Below are positions 33,901 to 41,089 of a stretch of 64,000 nt of DNA, in pieces. The stretch is from Nitrobacter sp. NHB1 (GTDB lineage: Bacteria > Pseudomonadota > Alphaproteobacteria > Rhizobiales > Xanthobacteraceae). The first letter of the stretch is position 1; each line of letters begins with the position of its first letter. The notes under the pieces were generated by a model. The model saw nothing but the letters and a program-made list of their open reading frames with translations, did not search any database and was not told the DNA's origin. The stretch lies in the NCBI RefSeq assembly GCF_036964665.1, contig NZ_JBAMDA010000001.1, forward strand, positions 1,550,001 through 1,614,000, read 5' to 3'. The position numbers and the translations under genes are program-made.

Positions 33901-34140
33901 CGCGAAGAAAGCCGCCAGCTTGGGGTCCAGCTTGCCGGAAGAACCGATGAAGTCGGGCGAGGCGATAAACTTCGCGGCTACGTCGGTCATCCCCTTCCGT
34001 GCGCCCGCGGTGCGCTGCTTGCGTAACTGGTCGGCTAACTTACTTTCGGGGACATTCAGATCGATGCCGGCGGGTGTTCGTTCAGGTCCGATCTTTTGTG
34101 GCGGACGGATCGTAACGAAACGGAAGATTTCCGAGCTCAT
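30994..34140 (-). CDS. Large unknown protein, 1048 aa, first gene of the two-gene operon
   Basis: The start at 34140 follows GGAGGAA at ideal spacing; a frame reaching 34224 lacks one. There is no signal peptide. Residues 1-330 are mainly helical. Residues 390-510 hold a Thr/Glu/Gln-rich stretch (TETETTEEKEQDLSTDERFQ) and a Ser-rich stretch (ANYNASSSTSSQQSNQASSD), then GVYRFVDKVYSAQIINYGKR and LMLEFIVPEPAAFMRYA. Near 860 is MVYLFYPYFWGKKDDW and near 893 FLQAGAARVQVPVRPGFEAG. I believe I have seen these strings in large uncharacterised bacterial proteins. Residues 956-1022 form a beta module like those of phage structural proteins. Function unknown; a structural or surface-exposed assembly partner is one possibility. 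Confidence 0.8.
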   Translation of the reverse strand: MSSEIFRFVTIRPPQKIGPERTPAGIDLNVPESKLADQLRKQRTAGARKGMTDVAAKFIASPDFIGSSGKLDPKLAAFFAALTSLPDAGFWTAARAALGQTVGVEAKAFVDGDVFGRAYAQVADSVVAAAVDNTIAIRVRTRLSDAIRGLWLIRRMAEETPVTRAAFVNAALVMPAGIFPLPVADPSLKDQREARAKANQAALDTRHKRMADLAKDLADQRAAADELLGTFELTGAAPAANPVTARVASGVTSVGPTGFMLPDSAAETLSATTKSALGKVGLATSGIDVAKSVTVLEKRSTQLATQLYANTGDAGFLVRIGQNFFPQNALLGGLNVVDLGPMVIRSPGPCGPVVDTTIPDDGVTVPAGQGDARVLGIADLMVLEQSLARYQLGDISHIENVLRSEVRSRKFTTKDSTQVTQLTETETTEEKEQDLSTDERFQLQTESQTVITQTASKDAGLTIHASYGPSVDATANYNASSSTSSQQSNQASSDYAREITSKAVQRVQTRNLTSRTVVTLHEAIEVNHHAFDNKQGAEDIVGVYRFVDKVYSAQIINYGKRLMLEFIVPEPAAFMRYAMTHKPMEAVTLIDPDPPGYCLGDAVTFQRLQASDITRDNYLYWASKYGAQDVTTPPPSVIIAQGAKKAPDQMPAVGDRLLASDTFDVAIADGYLTQSAYVNIYGETQAGKHQLVFQLQEQQGFYIEPTDDDHLYYLHLQPTPALTITINSVGFHNWEVLVTVFCTLSMEKFQDWQLKTFASIMNAYNDLKSAYDQAVREARLQAADTSGVTGTNPLTNLITQEMELKKGCISLMTGQRFDLFDAVNRNVAPYGYPEIDFTEAKAEGAYIATFEQSFEWNNMVYLFYPYFWGKKDDWPTLAQLSDPDPVFQQFLQAGAARVQVPVRPGFEAGVLTYLSTGVLWSADGTLVNSDDNEGDPQVFSIMDELRSQTGNNNVDGVGTVSITQNSAQVIGDGTVFTDDDVNRRLIVGGLTCIIKSVAGPETITLTAPYAGETAQNVGYATGGKLVGQPWEVKVPTQLVKLDNTLVFS

Positions 34141-34640
34141 GAGCCGTTCCTCCGAAAAATTGTACGCATCAAATAAATGTCGTGAGCAACCCTCGTGAAG
34201 ATTTATCGCATTACTGCATCGCAACCGCAGTCAGCGCGGAAAGTAACGCAGCCCAAAACGAGATCAAACAATGCAGGAATCGCGGCGTAAAAATGTCGGA
34301 GTGATCGCTAATGTTCAGTGTTCGCGCGCCCAGCGGATTCATAGCTAAAGGACGTATAAATGAGCAGGAACTATTCAGGTAAAATCCAATCCATCGAGCT
34401 CGTGATTAACTTCCATATTTCCCTGCTCTGCGGATGCTGGATGATGTGTCAACGTTGCGACTATTCTTCGAGGCGCTGCCGGCCGCCGCCGTCCGAGCGT
34501 GCAATCTCATCCACGACAGCTTGCGGGTAATGCCGCAAAGCACGCGTTAGCCGACAACACGAAGGAACCTGCGCCGAGAGTGTGGACCGATTTCATCGGC
34601 GCATGTCCGCCTTGGTCATATCCGGACTTAAATCGGACAT
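34141..34640. other. Intergenic region upstream of the two-gene operon
   Basis: About 500 bases without a supported gene. The part next to 34200-34400 is more AT-rich than the surroundings and should hold the operon promoter. The rest appears to be inert sequence up to the IS5 remnant. No repeat or RNA gene seen. Confidence 0.4.
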
Positions 34641-34725
34641 CGCGTTAGGTGCACTTCGTCGTAAGCATTCACCCGCTCGGTCAGCGGCGGGCTGTCCTTG
34701 AAGGTGGGCTGAGGGGGACGCCGCC

Positions 34726-34987
34726 ATGGCTGATTTGTTTTTGCTGTCAGAGGCGCAGATGCGCCGGATCGAACCGTATTTTCCGTTATCGCACGGGATC
34801 GCGAGGGTCGATGACCGGCGGTGATCAGCGGCATCATCTTCGTCATCAGAAACGGGCTGCGCTGGCGCGATGCGCCGCGCGAGTATGGCCCGCACAAGAC
34901 CATCTACAATCGGTTCGTGCGCTGGAGCCGGCTCGGCGTGTTCAATAAAATCTTCGCCGAACTGGCCCGCAAGGCCGGCAAACCATC
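34726..34987 (+). mobile_element. IS5-family transposase remnant (frameshifted, 3' truncated)
   Basis: MADLFLLSEAQMRRIEPYFP begins at 34726 and runs to GIARVDDRR, where a missing base gives TGA at about 34822. The other frame goes on VISGIIFVIRNGLRWRDAPR, then EYGPHKTIYNRFVRWSRLGV and FNKIFAELARKAGKP, and is lost at about 34987. This is the N-terminal part of an IS5-group transposase; the DDE core is gone. The 80 bases before the ATG look like the IS left end. Confidence 0.88.
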
Positions 34988-35200
34988 CCGCAGGGGCCGA
35001 ACTGGCTGCCCCCACCCAGTCAGCGAACCGGTCTCTGCCGCTCGGCCAGGAACGGGATTTTTCGATGCAGAGGCGGAGCGCCCTTTGGCGATATTTTTGA
35101 GACCACAGACGCGCGCAGAGACACGACGCATCGTCGAAACCTTGCATTTTGCGTGACAAATTGAGGGATGTGCCACCGCGTTCGATCCCTGCGAACTGGG

Positions 35201-35276
<76 letters not shown>

Positions 35277-35386
35277 GGAACTGTCCGAAATTCCCTTGCG
35301 GGACGGGGTCGTTTACCAAAGCGAACCCGCGATGTCCAGCAAAGCAGCGGCGCTTTCCCGCCTCCACCGCAACTTTCGCAAAACGT

Positions 35387-35410
35387 GAAAAAGCCGCCGA
35401 ATCCGGCGGC
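35387..35410 (-). terminator. Rho-independent terminator of the Spy-like gene
   Basis: On the minus strand GCCGCCG-gatt-CGGCGGC is followed by TTTTTC. It lies 35 bases after the stop of the LTXXQ protein gene. Confidence 0.8.
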
Positions 35411-35444
35411 TTCCTCATATCGTGGCGACCTCGTGTCCGTGCTG

Positions 35445-36032
35445 TCAGAGCTGCCCGGGCTTCTGCTCGTCATGGCGGCCGCCGGAGCCGCCCCGGTCAC
35501 CGTCCTGATGGTTGTGCTCGCCGCCGCGGTCAAACCGGTGATGGTGATGGTGCCATCCCATCCCGCCGAACCCGTGGGCCATGCGGATAAGAACCGTCAG
35601 ACGCCGCTTCTGGCTATCGTCGAGGGTCTTGTAAAGCGGGTCGGCGGCATCGGCGATCTTCTTCAAAGCCGCCGCGTTCTCGGCCATGCGATCGGCGCGC
35701 GAGCGCAGGCGGGCCACCTGATCGACAGGCTCCTGCTTCTGCGCGTTATCTTTGGCCTCGCTCTTGCTCTCCTTCTTGGCGTTGGCTCGGTCGATCCGCA
35801 GCTTGGCGAAATCACGAATCGCCTTCTCCACCGGCGGCCACAGCTTCTCTTGGTCTGGCTTCAGCGTAAGGCCGGCGTGAACCGCCGCAATCCGCGCATC
35901 GGCGAGAGCCGTCCTGTCCTGCGGACTGAGCTGCACGTGATCGTGGGACCATGAGCGATGCTGATGCGCATACACTGCGGTCGAGCCTGCGATGGCGAAC
36001 GCTGCGACACCGGCGAGAATGGCCTTCTTCAT
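35445..36032 (-). CDS. Spy/CpxP-type periplasmic protein (LTXXQ motif)
   Basis: The ATG at 36032 has AAAGGAGGG upstream and begins a signal peptide (MKKAILAGVAAFAIAGSTAVYA). The mature protein is helical and charged: LSPQDRTALADARIAAVHAG leads to LTLKPDQEKLWPPVEKAIRD, the LTxxQ-like repeat, and later LDDSQKRRLTVLIRMAHGFG is a second. The last 50 residues are His/Gly/Asp-rich (MGWHHHHHRFDRGGEHNHQD) and could bind metal ions. Spy is a periplasmic chaperone and CpxP an envelope-stress modulator; this family member probably has a similar role. The His-rich tail suggests a link to metal stress. Confidence 0.82.
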   Translation of the reverse strand: MKKAILAGVAAFAIAGSTAVYAHQHRSWSHDHVQLSPQDRTALADARIAAVHAGLTLKPDQEKLWPPVEKAIRDFAKLRIDRANAKKESKSEAKDNAQKQEPVDQVARLRSRADRMAENAAALKKIADAADPLYKTLDDSQKRRLTVLIRMAHGFGGMGWHHHHHRFDRGGEHNHQDGDRGGSGGRHDEQKPGQL

Positions 36033-36189
36033 TAGAACCCTCCTTTGCAAGGTTCGATGAAGATGGATGCGTACGGCACGACAAGCAAATTACATCTTCG
36101 CAACAGTAGCTTCTCTTACGAAGATGTAATCTTATGCAATTAAACGAACGGAAAACATTTCAGGAGATATGTCGCGCGCCGGAACGGTA

Positions 36190-36222
36190 TCGCAAAATAC
36201 GAACGGCGCCTCGCGGCGCCGT
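36190..36222 (-). terminator. Rho-independent terminator of leuA
   Basis: On the minus strand ACGGCGCC-gcga-GGCGCCGT is followed by TCGTATTTTG. It lies 33 bases beyond the leuA stop codon. Confidence 0.7.
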
Positions 36223-36254
36223 CCGATTCGTTTTGTCATTTTGCAATGAGGGGA

Positions 36255-37817
36255 TCAACTCGCGGCGGCAGCCGAAGGCACGTCGCGCTGATGCTTCATC
36301 ACGATCTTGTTAAGCGCACCGAGATAGGCCTTGGCCGACGCCACCAGCGTATCCGGATCGGCGGCCTTCGATGTCATCGCGCGGCCATCCTGGCTGAGAC
36401 GCACCGACACTTCCGCCTGCGCGTCGGTGCCGTGGGTCACCGCATGAACCTGATAGAGATCGAGCTTGGCCTCGTGCGGCACCAGCCTCTTGATGCAGTT
36501 GAACACCGCGTCCACCGGACCGTTACCCTCGGCTTCCTCAATCCTCGTCTGGCCGTCGACCGTGAGCTTCATGGTCGCACGCTGCGGACCATGGGTCCCC
36601 GCGATCACCGTCAGCGAGGTCAGCTTGATGCGATCGTGCGTAGCGGCCATTTCCTCGTCGACCAGCGCAACGATGTCCTCGTCGTAGATGTCCTTCTTGC
36701 GGTCGGCCAGTGCCTTGAAGCGCACGAACGCATCCTGCAACTGATTCTCGGCCAGCTTGTAGCCCAGTTCCTCCAGCTTGTGCTGGAAGGCATGGCGGCC
36801 GGAATGCTTGCCCATCACCAGCGAGGTCTGCTTCACGCCGACGCTCTCCGGCGTCATGATCTCGTAGGTCTGCGCGTTCTTCAGCATACCGTCCTGGTGG
36901 ATGCCGCTCTCGTGCGCGAACGCGTTCCGGCCGACGATCGCCTTGTTGTACTGCACCGGGAACGAGGTCGCCGCCGACACCAGCTTGGAGGCGCGGGTCA
37001 GCATCGTACTCTCGACGTTGCACCAGTACGGCATGACATCACCGCGGGTCTTGATTGCCATCACGACTTCTTCCAGCGCGGCGTTGCCCGCCCGCTCGCC
37101 GATGCCGTTGATCGTGGATTCAACCTGACGCGCGCCGCCCTCGACGCCGGCCAGCGAGTTGGCGACGGCGAGACCCAGATCATCATGGCAGTGCACCGAG
37201 AAGATCGCCTTGTCGGCGTTCGGCACCCGCTCGCGAACGGTCTTGAACATCCGCCGGTACTCGTCCGGCACCGCATAGCCGACGGTGTCCGGCAGGTTGA
37301 CGGTGGTGGCGCCGGCCGCAATCGCGGTCTCCACGCATTTGCACAGATAGTCGATCGGGGTGCGGGTCGCATCCATCGCCGACCATTCGACATCCTCGAC
37401 CAGGTTGCGGGCCTGCGTCACCGTCGCGGTGATGATCTCCAGCACCTCGGCCTCGCTCTTGCGCATCTGATGCGCCAGATGGATCGGGGACGTGGAAACG
37501 AAGGTGTGGATGCGGCCCCGCCGTGCGTGGCGCACCGCTTCGCCGGCACGGGCGATATCGCCGGGCATGGCGCGGGCGAGACCCGCGATCACCGCGTTCC
37601 TGGCGCTCTTTGCGATTTCCGCGACCGCCTCGAAATCGCCGACCGAAGCGATCGGGAAGCCGGCTTCGATGATATCGACGCCCATGTCGTCGAGCATCTC
37701 GGCGACCTCGAGCTTCTCCTCGAAAGTCATGGTGGCGCCGGGGCATTGCTCGCCGTCGCGCAGGGTGGTGTCGAAAATAACGACGCGGTCCTTGTCGGAC
37801 TTGTTCGCGGAGGTCAT
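36255..37817 (-). CDS. leuA: 2-isopropylmalate synthase
   Basis: The N-terminus DRVVIFDTTLRDGEQCPGATMTFEEKLEVA has the catalytic signature of the DRE-TIM metallolyase family, and VNLPDTVGYAVPDEY and FSVHCHDDLGLAVANSLAGV carry the metal ligands. The 520-residue length and the C-terminal LeuA dimer/allosteric domain (VDEEMAATHDRIKLTSLTVIAG onward) fit leucine-inhibited enzymes. It joins acetyl-CoA to 2-oxoisovalerate, the first committed step of leucine synthesis. A Leu-rich leader peptide lies upstream. The rest of the leu pathway is not in the window, but the valine branch (ilvIHC) is 5 kb away. Confidence 0.97.
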   Translation of the reverse strand: MTSANKSDKDRVVIFDTTLRDGEQCPGATMTFEEKLEVAEMLDDMGVDIIEAGFPIASVGDFEAVAEIAKSARNAVIAGLARAMPGDIARAGEAVRHARRGRIHTFVSTSPIHLAHQMRKSEAEVLEIITATVTQARNLVEDVEWSAMDATRTPIDYLCKCVETAIAAGATTVNLPDTVGYAVPDEYRRMFKTVRERVPNADKAIFSVHCHDDLGLAVANSLAGVEGGARQVESTINGIGERAGNAALEEVVMAIKTRGDVMPYWCNVESTMLTRASKLVSAATSFPVQYNKAIVGRNAFAHESGIHQDGMLKNAQTYEIMTPESVGVKQTSLVMGKHSGRHAFQHKLEELGYKLAENQLQDAFVRFKALADRKKDIYDEDIVALVDEEMAATHDRIKLTSLTVIAGTHGPQRATMKLTVDGQTRIEEAEGNGPVDAVFNCIKRLVPHEAKLDLYQVHAVTHGTDAQAEVSVRLSQDGRAMTSKAADPDTLVASAKAYLGALNKIVMKHQRDVPSAAAAS

Positions 37818-37915
37818 GGAAAGGTCCTCTGGTCAATGCGCAGTGTGGGCGCTCGAAGGGGTTCTGGTGTTCCTGCGTCCCCCTGAGTGCCCAGGCACAA
37901 CTGCCCAGCCGGCGC

Positions 37916-37963
37916 TCAGGGGCCGATAAGAAGCAGAAGCCCGCCAATCAGCAGGGTGGGCAT
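37916..37963 (-). promoter_or_regulatory. leuA leader peptide (leucine attenuation leader)
   Basis: A 15-codon ORF encodes MPTLLIGGLLLLIGP, with six leucines, four of them consecutive (CTT CTG CTT CTT). It ends 98 bases before the leuA start. Alternating hairpins can form in between, for example GTGCC-tg-GGCAC and a GGCA/TGCC stem that shares bases with it. No U-run terminator is evident, so the exact mechanism is open. Leader peptides ahead of leuA have been reported for alphaproteobacteria; this exact one I infer. Confidence 0.7.
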
Positions 37964-38216
37964 GAACGCAGCCGGAATCGCTTCGGAACCGACGGCTGAC
38001 ACCGCTTTTCCGTGAATTCCAGTCATTTCGCTGCGAATCAGCATTACCGGACCCTTAGAGGGCTATTCTCGACAAAAACCGTTGACGGTTCGTTGCCGAC
38101 CCTTCCTGGACGATTCTAGACGAGAATGACCCGATATCGCAATGCCAAAAGATGGTCAGCGAGACTGCCCTACTCCATCCGGGAGCGACGGCGCACCTTG
38201 TCTGAACCGCCATCGC

Positions 38217-39233
38217 TCATGTCGTCCGCCCCCGCCCTCCCGCTCCGCGGGATGGAGACAATGCTGGAACGGTCCCCGACTTCCCTGTCGCGGTTTTCTT
38301 CACCGCGACCTTCTTCGCACGCCCCGCGCTCTTGCCTTCGCTTTCCAGCGCCCCCCGCACCTTTTTGAACTCGCTCAGTTCGCTCTCGTCGACCTTGGGA
38401 AAATGCAAGTCGAGCTGCTCCAGCGCATTGACGATAATCGACCCGATCACAACACGCGCAAACCACTTGTGGTCGGCCGGCACCACATGCCACGGCGCAT
38501 TCGAGGAGGCTGTGTGTTGGATCATGTCCTGATACGCCGCCTGATACCTGTCCCAGAGCTTGCGCTCGGCGACGTCGCCCATCGAGAACTTCCAGTTCTT
38601 CGCCGGCTCCTCCAGGCGATCGAGAAAGCGCTGGCGCTGCTCCTCCTTCGAGACATTGAGGAAGAATTTCAGCACCACCGTGCCGTTGCGGGCGAGATAT
38701 TTCTCAAACGCCGAAATATCCTCGAAGCGTTCGCGCCAGACGGTCTTCGTTACCAGCTTCGGCGGAATCTTCTGCTTCGCCAGAATTTCCGGGTGCACGC
38801 GCACTACCAGCACTTCCTCATAGTAGGAGCGGTTGAAGATGCCGATGCGTCCGCGTTCGGGAAGCCGTCGCGCCGCGCGCCACATGAAATCGTGATCGAG
38901 TTCCTCCGTTGAGGGCTGCTTGAAGGAATGCACGTCGCAGCCCTGCGGGTTGACACCGTCGAACACGCTCTTGATGGCGCTGTCCTTGCCGGCGGCGTCC
39001 ATGCCCTGGAAAATTAGCAGCAGCGACCAACGATCGTATGCATAGAGCTTTTCCTGCAAATCGCAGAGGCGGTCGCGGTTGGCCTTGATGATCTCCTGCC
39101 CTCTGTCCTTGTCGATGCCGCCGCGTTCCGCAGTCTTGTACGAGATGAGATGAAACGGCTTCGTGCCGTCGACACGAAACGGCTCGACAAAGACCTTGGG
39201 ATCAACGGCAACGGACTTCGACGATTTGCTCAT
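38217..39233 (-). CDS. ppk2: Polyphosphate kinase 2 family protein
   Basis: The P-loop is LIFQGMDAAGKDSAIKSVFDG near residue 80. The lid and Walker-B-like region is RGRIGIFNRSYYEEVLVVRV, and FFLNVSKEEQRQRFLDRLEEP and FSMGDVAERKLWDRYQAAYQ follow. This is the PPK2 fold, which moves phosphate between polyphosphate and nucleotides. At 338 residues it is longer than class I enzymes (about 270-300), because of a C-terminal tail rich in Lys, Gly and Ser (SAGRAKKVAVKKTATGKSGT), likely disordered. Whether it makes ATP from ADP or AMP is not decided here. Cytoplasmic. Confidence 0.93.
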   Translation of the reverse strand: MSKSSKSVAVDPKVFVEPFRVDGTKPFHLISYKTAERGGIDKDRGQEIIKANRDRLCDLQEKLYAYDRWSLLLIFQGMDAAGKDSAIKSVFDGVNPQGCDVHSFKQPSTEELDHDFMWRAARRLPERGRIGIFNRSYYEEVLVVRVHPEILAKQKIPPKLVTKTVWRERFEDISAFEKYLARNGTVVLKFFLNVSKEEQRQRFLDRLEEPAKNWKFSMGDVAERKLWDRYQAAYQDMIQHTASSNAPWHVVPADHKWFARVVIGSIIVNALEQLDLHFPKVDESELSEFKKVRGALESEGKSAGRAKKVAVKKTATGKSGTVPALSPSRGAGGRGRTT

Positions 39234-39292
39234 GGGACACGATACTCCGGTTGCGGTCGCATCCTATATGACGGACCGTGTGGCGCGCGACG

Positions 39293-39994
39293 TCAAACCG
39301 CCATCGACGCCACATGATCGATAAACGCCGTCACAAAGACCGGCATTGCCGGCGTAAAATCCTTCGGCCCGCGCACCAGATGAATCGCGCCCAGTTCCGG
39401 CGAGCGCTGTCCCGCCAGCGTGCGTGCGATCCGCCCGCGCAGCGCTTCGCCCGGCATATCTGCGTCTAAAAGCTGAATCACCGCGATCAGTGGCCCGGCG
39501 TCGACGCAATACCAGAACGGATCGGCACGATAGGCGGAAGGATCGAGGCCGGTTTCCTCCTCGACTTCGCGAAGGATGCTGCCCGCGATGTCCAGCGCGC
39601 CATCTCTGACATCGCTGAGATCTGGCGTGCCGGACGGAAAATAGATGCGCCCGGCATTCGCGGTGTTTGCACCCATCTCACCCAGCACGAATGCACCGTC
39701 ATTGCCGCGCAGCGCGCCCATGCCAAAGCCGTTGAACACGCTTTTGTCGGGAAAGCCCCAGTCCCGCCAGGCGAGGAAGCTTGCGAAGTCGGTCTCGAAA
39801 TAGTCCGCACGAAAGCAGTCGCGCTCGAACACCGGATTGCGGCCGAGCAGGATGCGCCCGTTCCACAGCGCCGGCGTTTTGACGCGCAGCGCCGCGAAAT
39901 GAACGCCGATCTCGCTACGCCGCTCGTCGGCGAAGACCCAGCGCCACGGCCGCACCGTGAGACCCAGCCGGCTGACGCGATGAATCGCGGGCAT
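39293..39994 (-). CDS. Nudix hydrolase
   Basis: A Nudix box is visible at GALDIAGSILREVEEETGLD: the core REVEEETGL is intact, but the position where the box normally has an early Glu reads differently. The N-terminal 100 residues (RPWRWVFADERRSEIGVHFA, then LLGRNPVFERDCFRADYFET) form a separate domain of unknown type seen in some longer Nudix proteins. The total of 233 residues fits that. Such enzymes cleave nucleoside diphosphate derivatives or CoA. The start at 39994 (ATG) is preferred over a GTG six bases before. Substrate unknown. Confidence 0.82.
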   Translation of the reverse strand: MPAIHRVSRLGLTVRPWRWVFADERRSEIGVHFAALRVKTPALWNGRILLGRNPVFERDCFRADYFETDFASFLAWRDWGFPDKSVFNGFGMGALRGNDGAFVLGEMGANTANAGRIYFPSGTPDLSDVRDGALDIAGSILREVEEETGLDPSAYRADPFWYCVDAGPLIAVIQLLDADMPGEALRGRIARTLAGQRSPELGAIHLVRGPKDFTPAMPVFVTAFIDHVASMAV

Positions 39995-40297
39995 CGTCAC
40001 GTTGCGCTATTTCGCACTCCCGCAGGACCTACCGGCATGTTCGACGAACGAGTGATCTGCGCGGCGGCGCGCGGCGTTCGGGTGATTTCCAGCCAGACTG
40101 CGACATTGTCGAGCGCCTTCGTCCAAGAAACGATGCATCGGCTCGAAACAGACAGCCGACGCCGCGTTTTAATCCCGTCAGCGTGCGGTGTGCAAGACCG
40201 TGGGCCGGCGCGCCTGCAACGACGCGAAACTTGCATTACCGGCAGGCTCGCCGGACCGGACTTGGTGCGACGGCGACCATGTGATAACCCGCAAGGC

Positions 40298-41089
40298 ATG
40301 AGCGAAACCTCGCCGCTGATTGCGTTTTCGCATGTCGCCAAAAGTTTCGACGGCGGTCGCGTCAGAGCCGTGGACGATGTCTCGCTCGATATCGCCGCGG
40401 GCGAATTTCTCGCCGTCGTCGGCGGCTCCGGCTCCGGCAAGACGACGCTGCTGCGGCTCGCCAACCGGCTGACCGATCCCGACGCCGGCACCATCACCGT
40501 TGCGGGAGAGGATATCGCCGGCGTCGATCCGATCGGGCTGCGCCGCCGCATCGGCTATGTGTTCCAGAGCGGCGGCCTGTTTCCGCACATGAGCATCGCC
40601 GGCAACATCGGCATCACGCCGCGCCTGCTCGGGACGCCAAAATCCGAAATCGCCGCGCGAGTCGACGAACTGCTCGATCTGGTGCAACTCGACCACGCGC
40701 AGCACCACGACCGCTTCCCGCACGAATTGTCCGGCGGCCAGCGCCAGCGCGTCGGCGTGGCGCGAGCGCTCGCCGCGAAGCCGCACATCGTCCTGATGGA
40801 CGAGCCGTTCGGCGCGCTCGATCCGATGACGCGCGACGCCCTCGGCAACGACTATCGCGCGCTGCACGCCAGACTCGGCCTCACCACCGTGATGATTACC
40901 CACGACATGACGGAGGCGCTGCTGCTTGCAGATCGCGTTGCCGTCATGCGCGAAGGCCGCCTGCTGGCGTGGGGTATGCCGGCGGAATTGTCCCGTAGCG
41001 ACGATCCTTATGTCGGCGATCTGCTGGGCACGCCGCGCCGCCAGGCCGAACGACTTCGAGCGGTGCTATCGCAGAGCAGCACGTTATGA
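40298..41089 (+). CDS. Osmoprotectant (glycine betaine/choline-type) ABC transporter, ATP-binding protein
   Basis: Walker A (VVGGSGSGKTTLLRLANRLT), the ABC signature (HELSGGQRQRVGVARALA), Walker B (IVLMDEPFGALDP) and the switch His (MITHDMTEAL) are all present. The true start is ATG 40298, giving 263 residues; the frame is open much further upstream but antisense to the Nudix gene. Its stop overlaps the start of the permease by four bases (ATGA). In OpuC/ProU systems this subunit powers uptake of compatible solutes. Unlike ProV it lacks C-terminal CBS domains, so control is not by CBS sensing. Confidence 0.92.
   Translation: MSETSPLIAFSHVAKSFDGGRVRAVDDVSLDIAAGEFLAVVGGSGSGKTTLLRLANRLTDPDAGTITVAGEDIAGVDPIGLRRRIGYVFQSGGLFPHMSIAGNIGITPRLLGTPKSEIAARVDELLDLVQLDHAQHHDRFPHELSGGQRQRVGVARALAAKPHIVLMDEPFGALDPMTRDALGNDYRALHARLGLTTVMITHDMTEALLLADRVAVMREGRLLAWGMPAELSRSDDPYVGDLLGTPRRQAERLRAVLSQSSTL

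Noticed and set aside
18880-35170. A 14-bp direct repeat (gacaaattgaggga) at about 18880 and 35155 that could be read as attachment sites around 16 kb
   Set aside because: Several chance 14-mer pairs are expected in 64 kb; the match does not extend further and does not involve the tRNA sequence.
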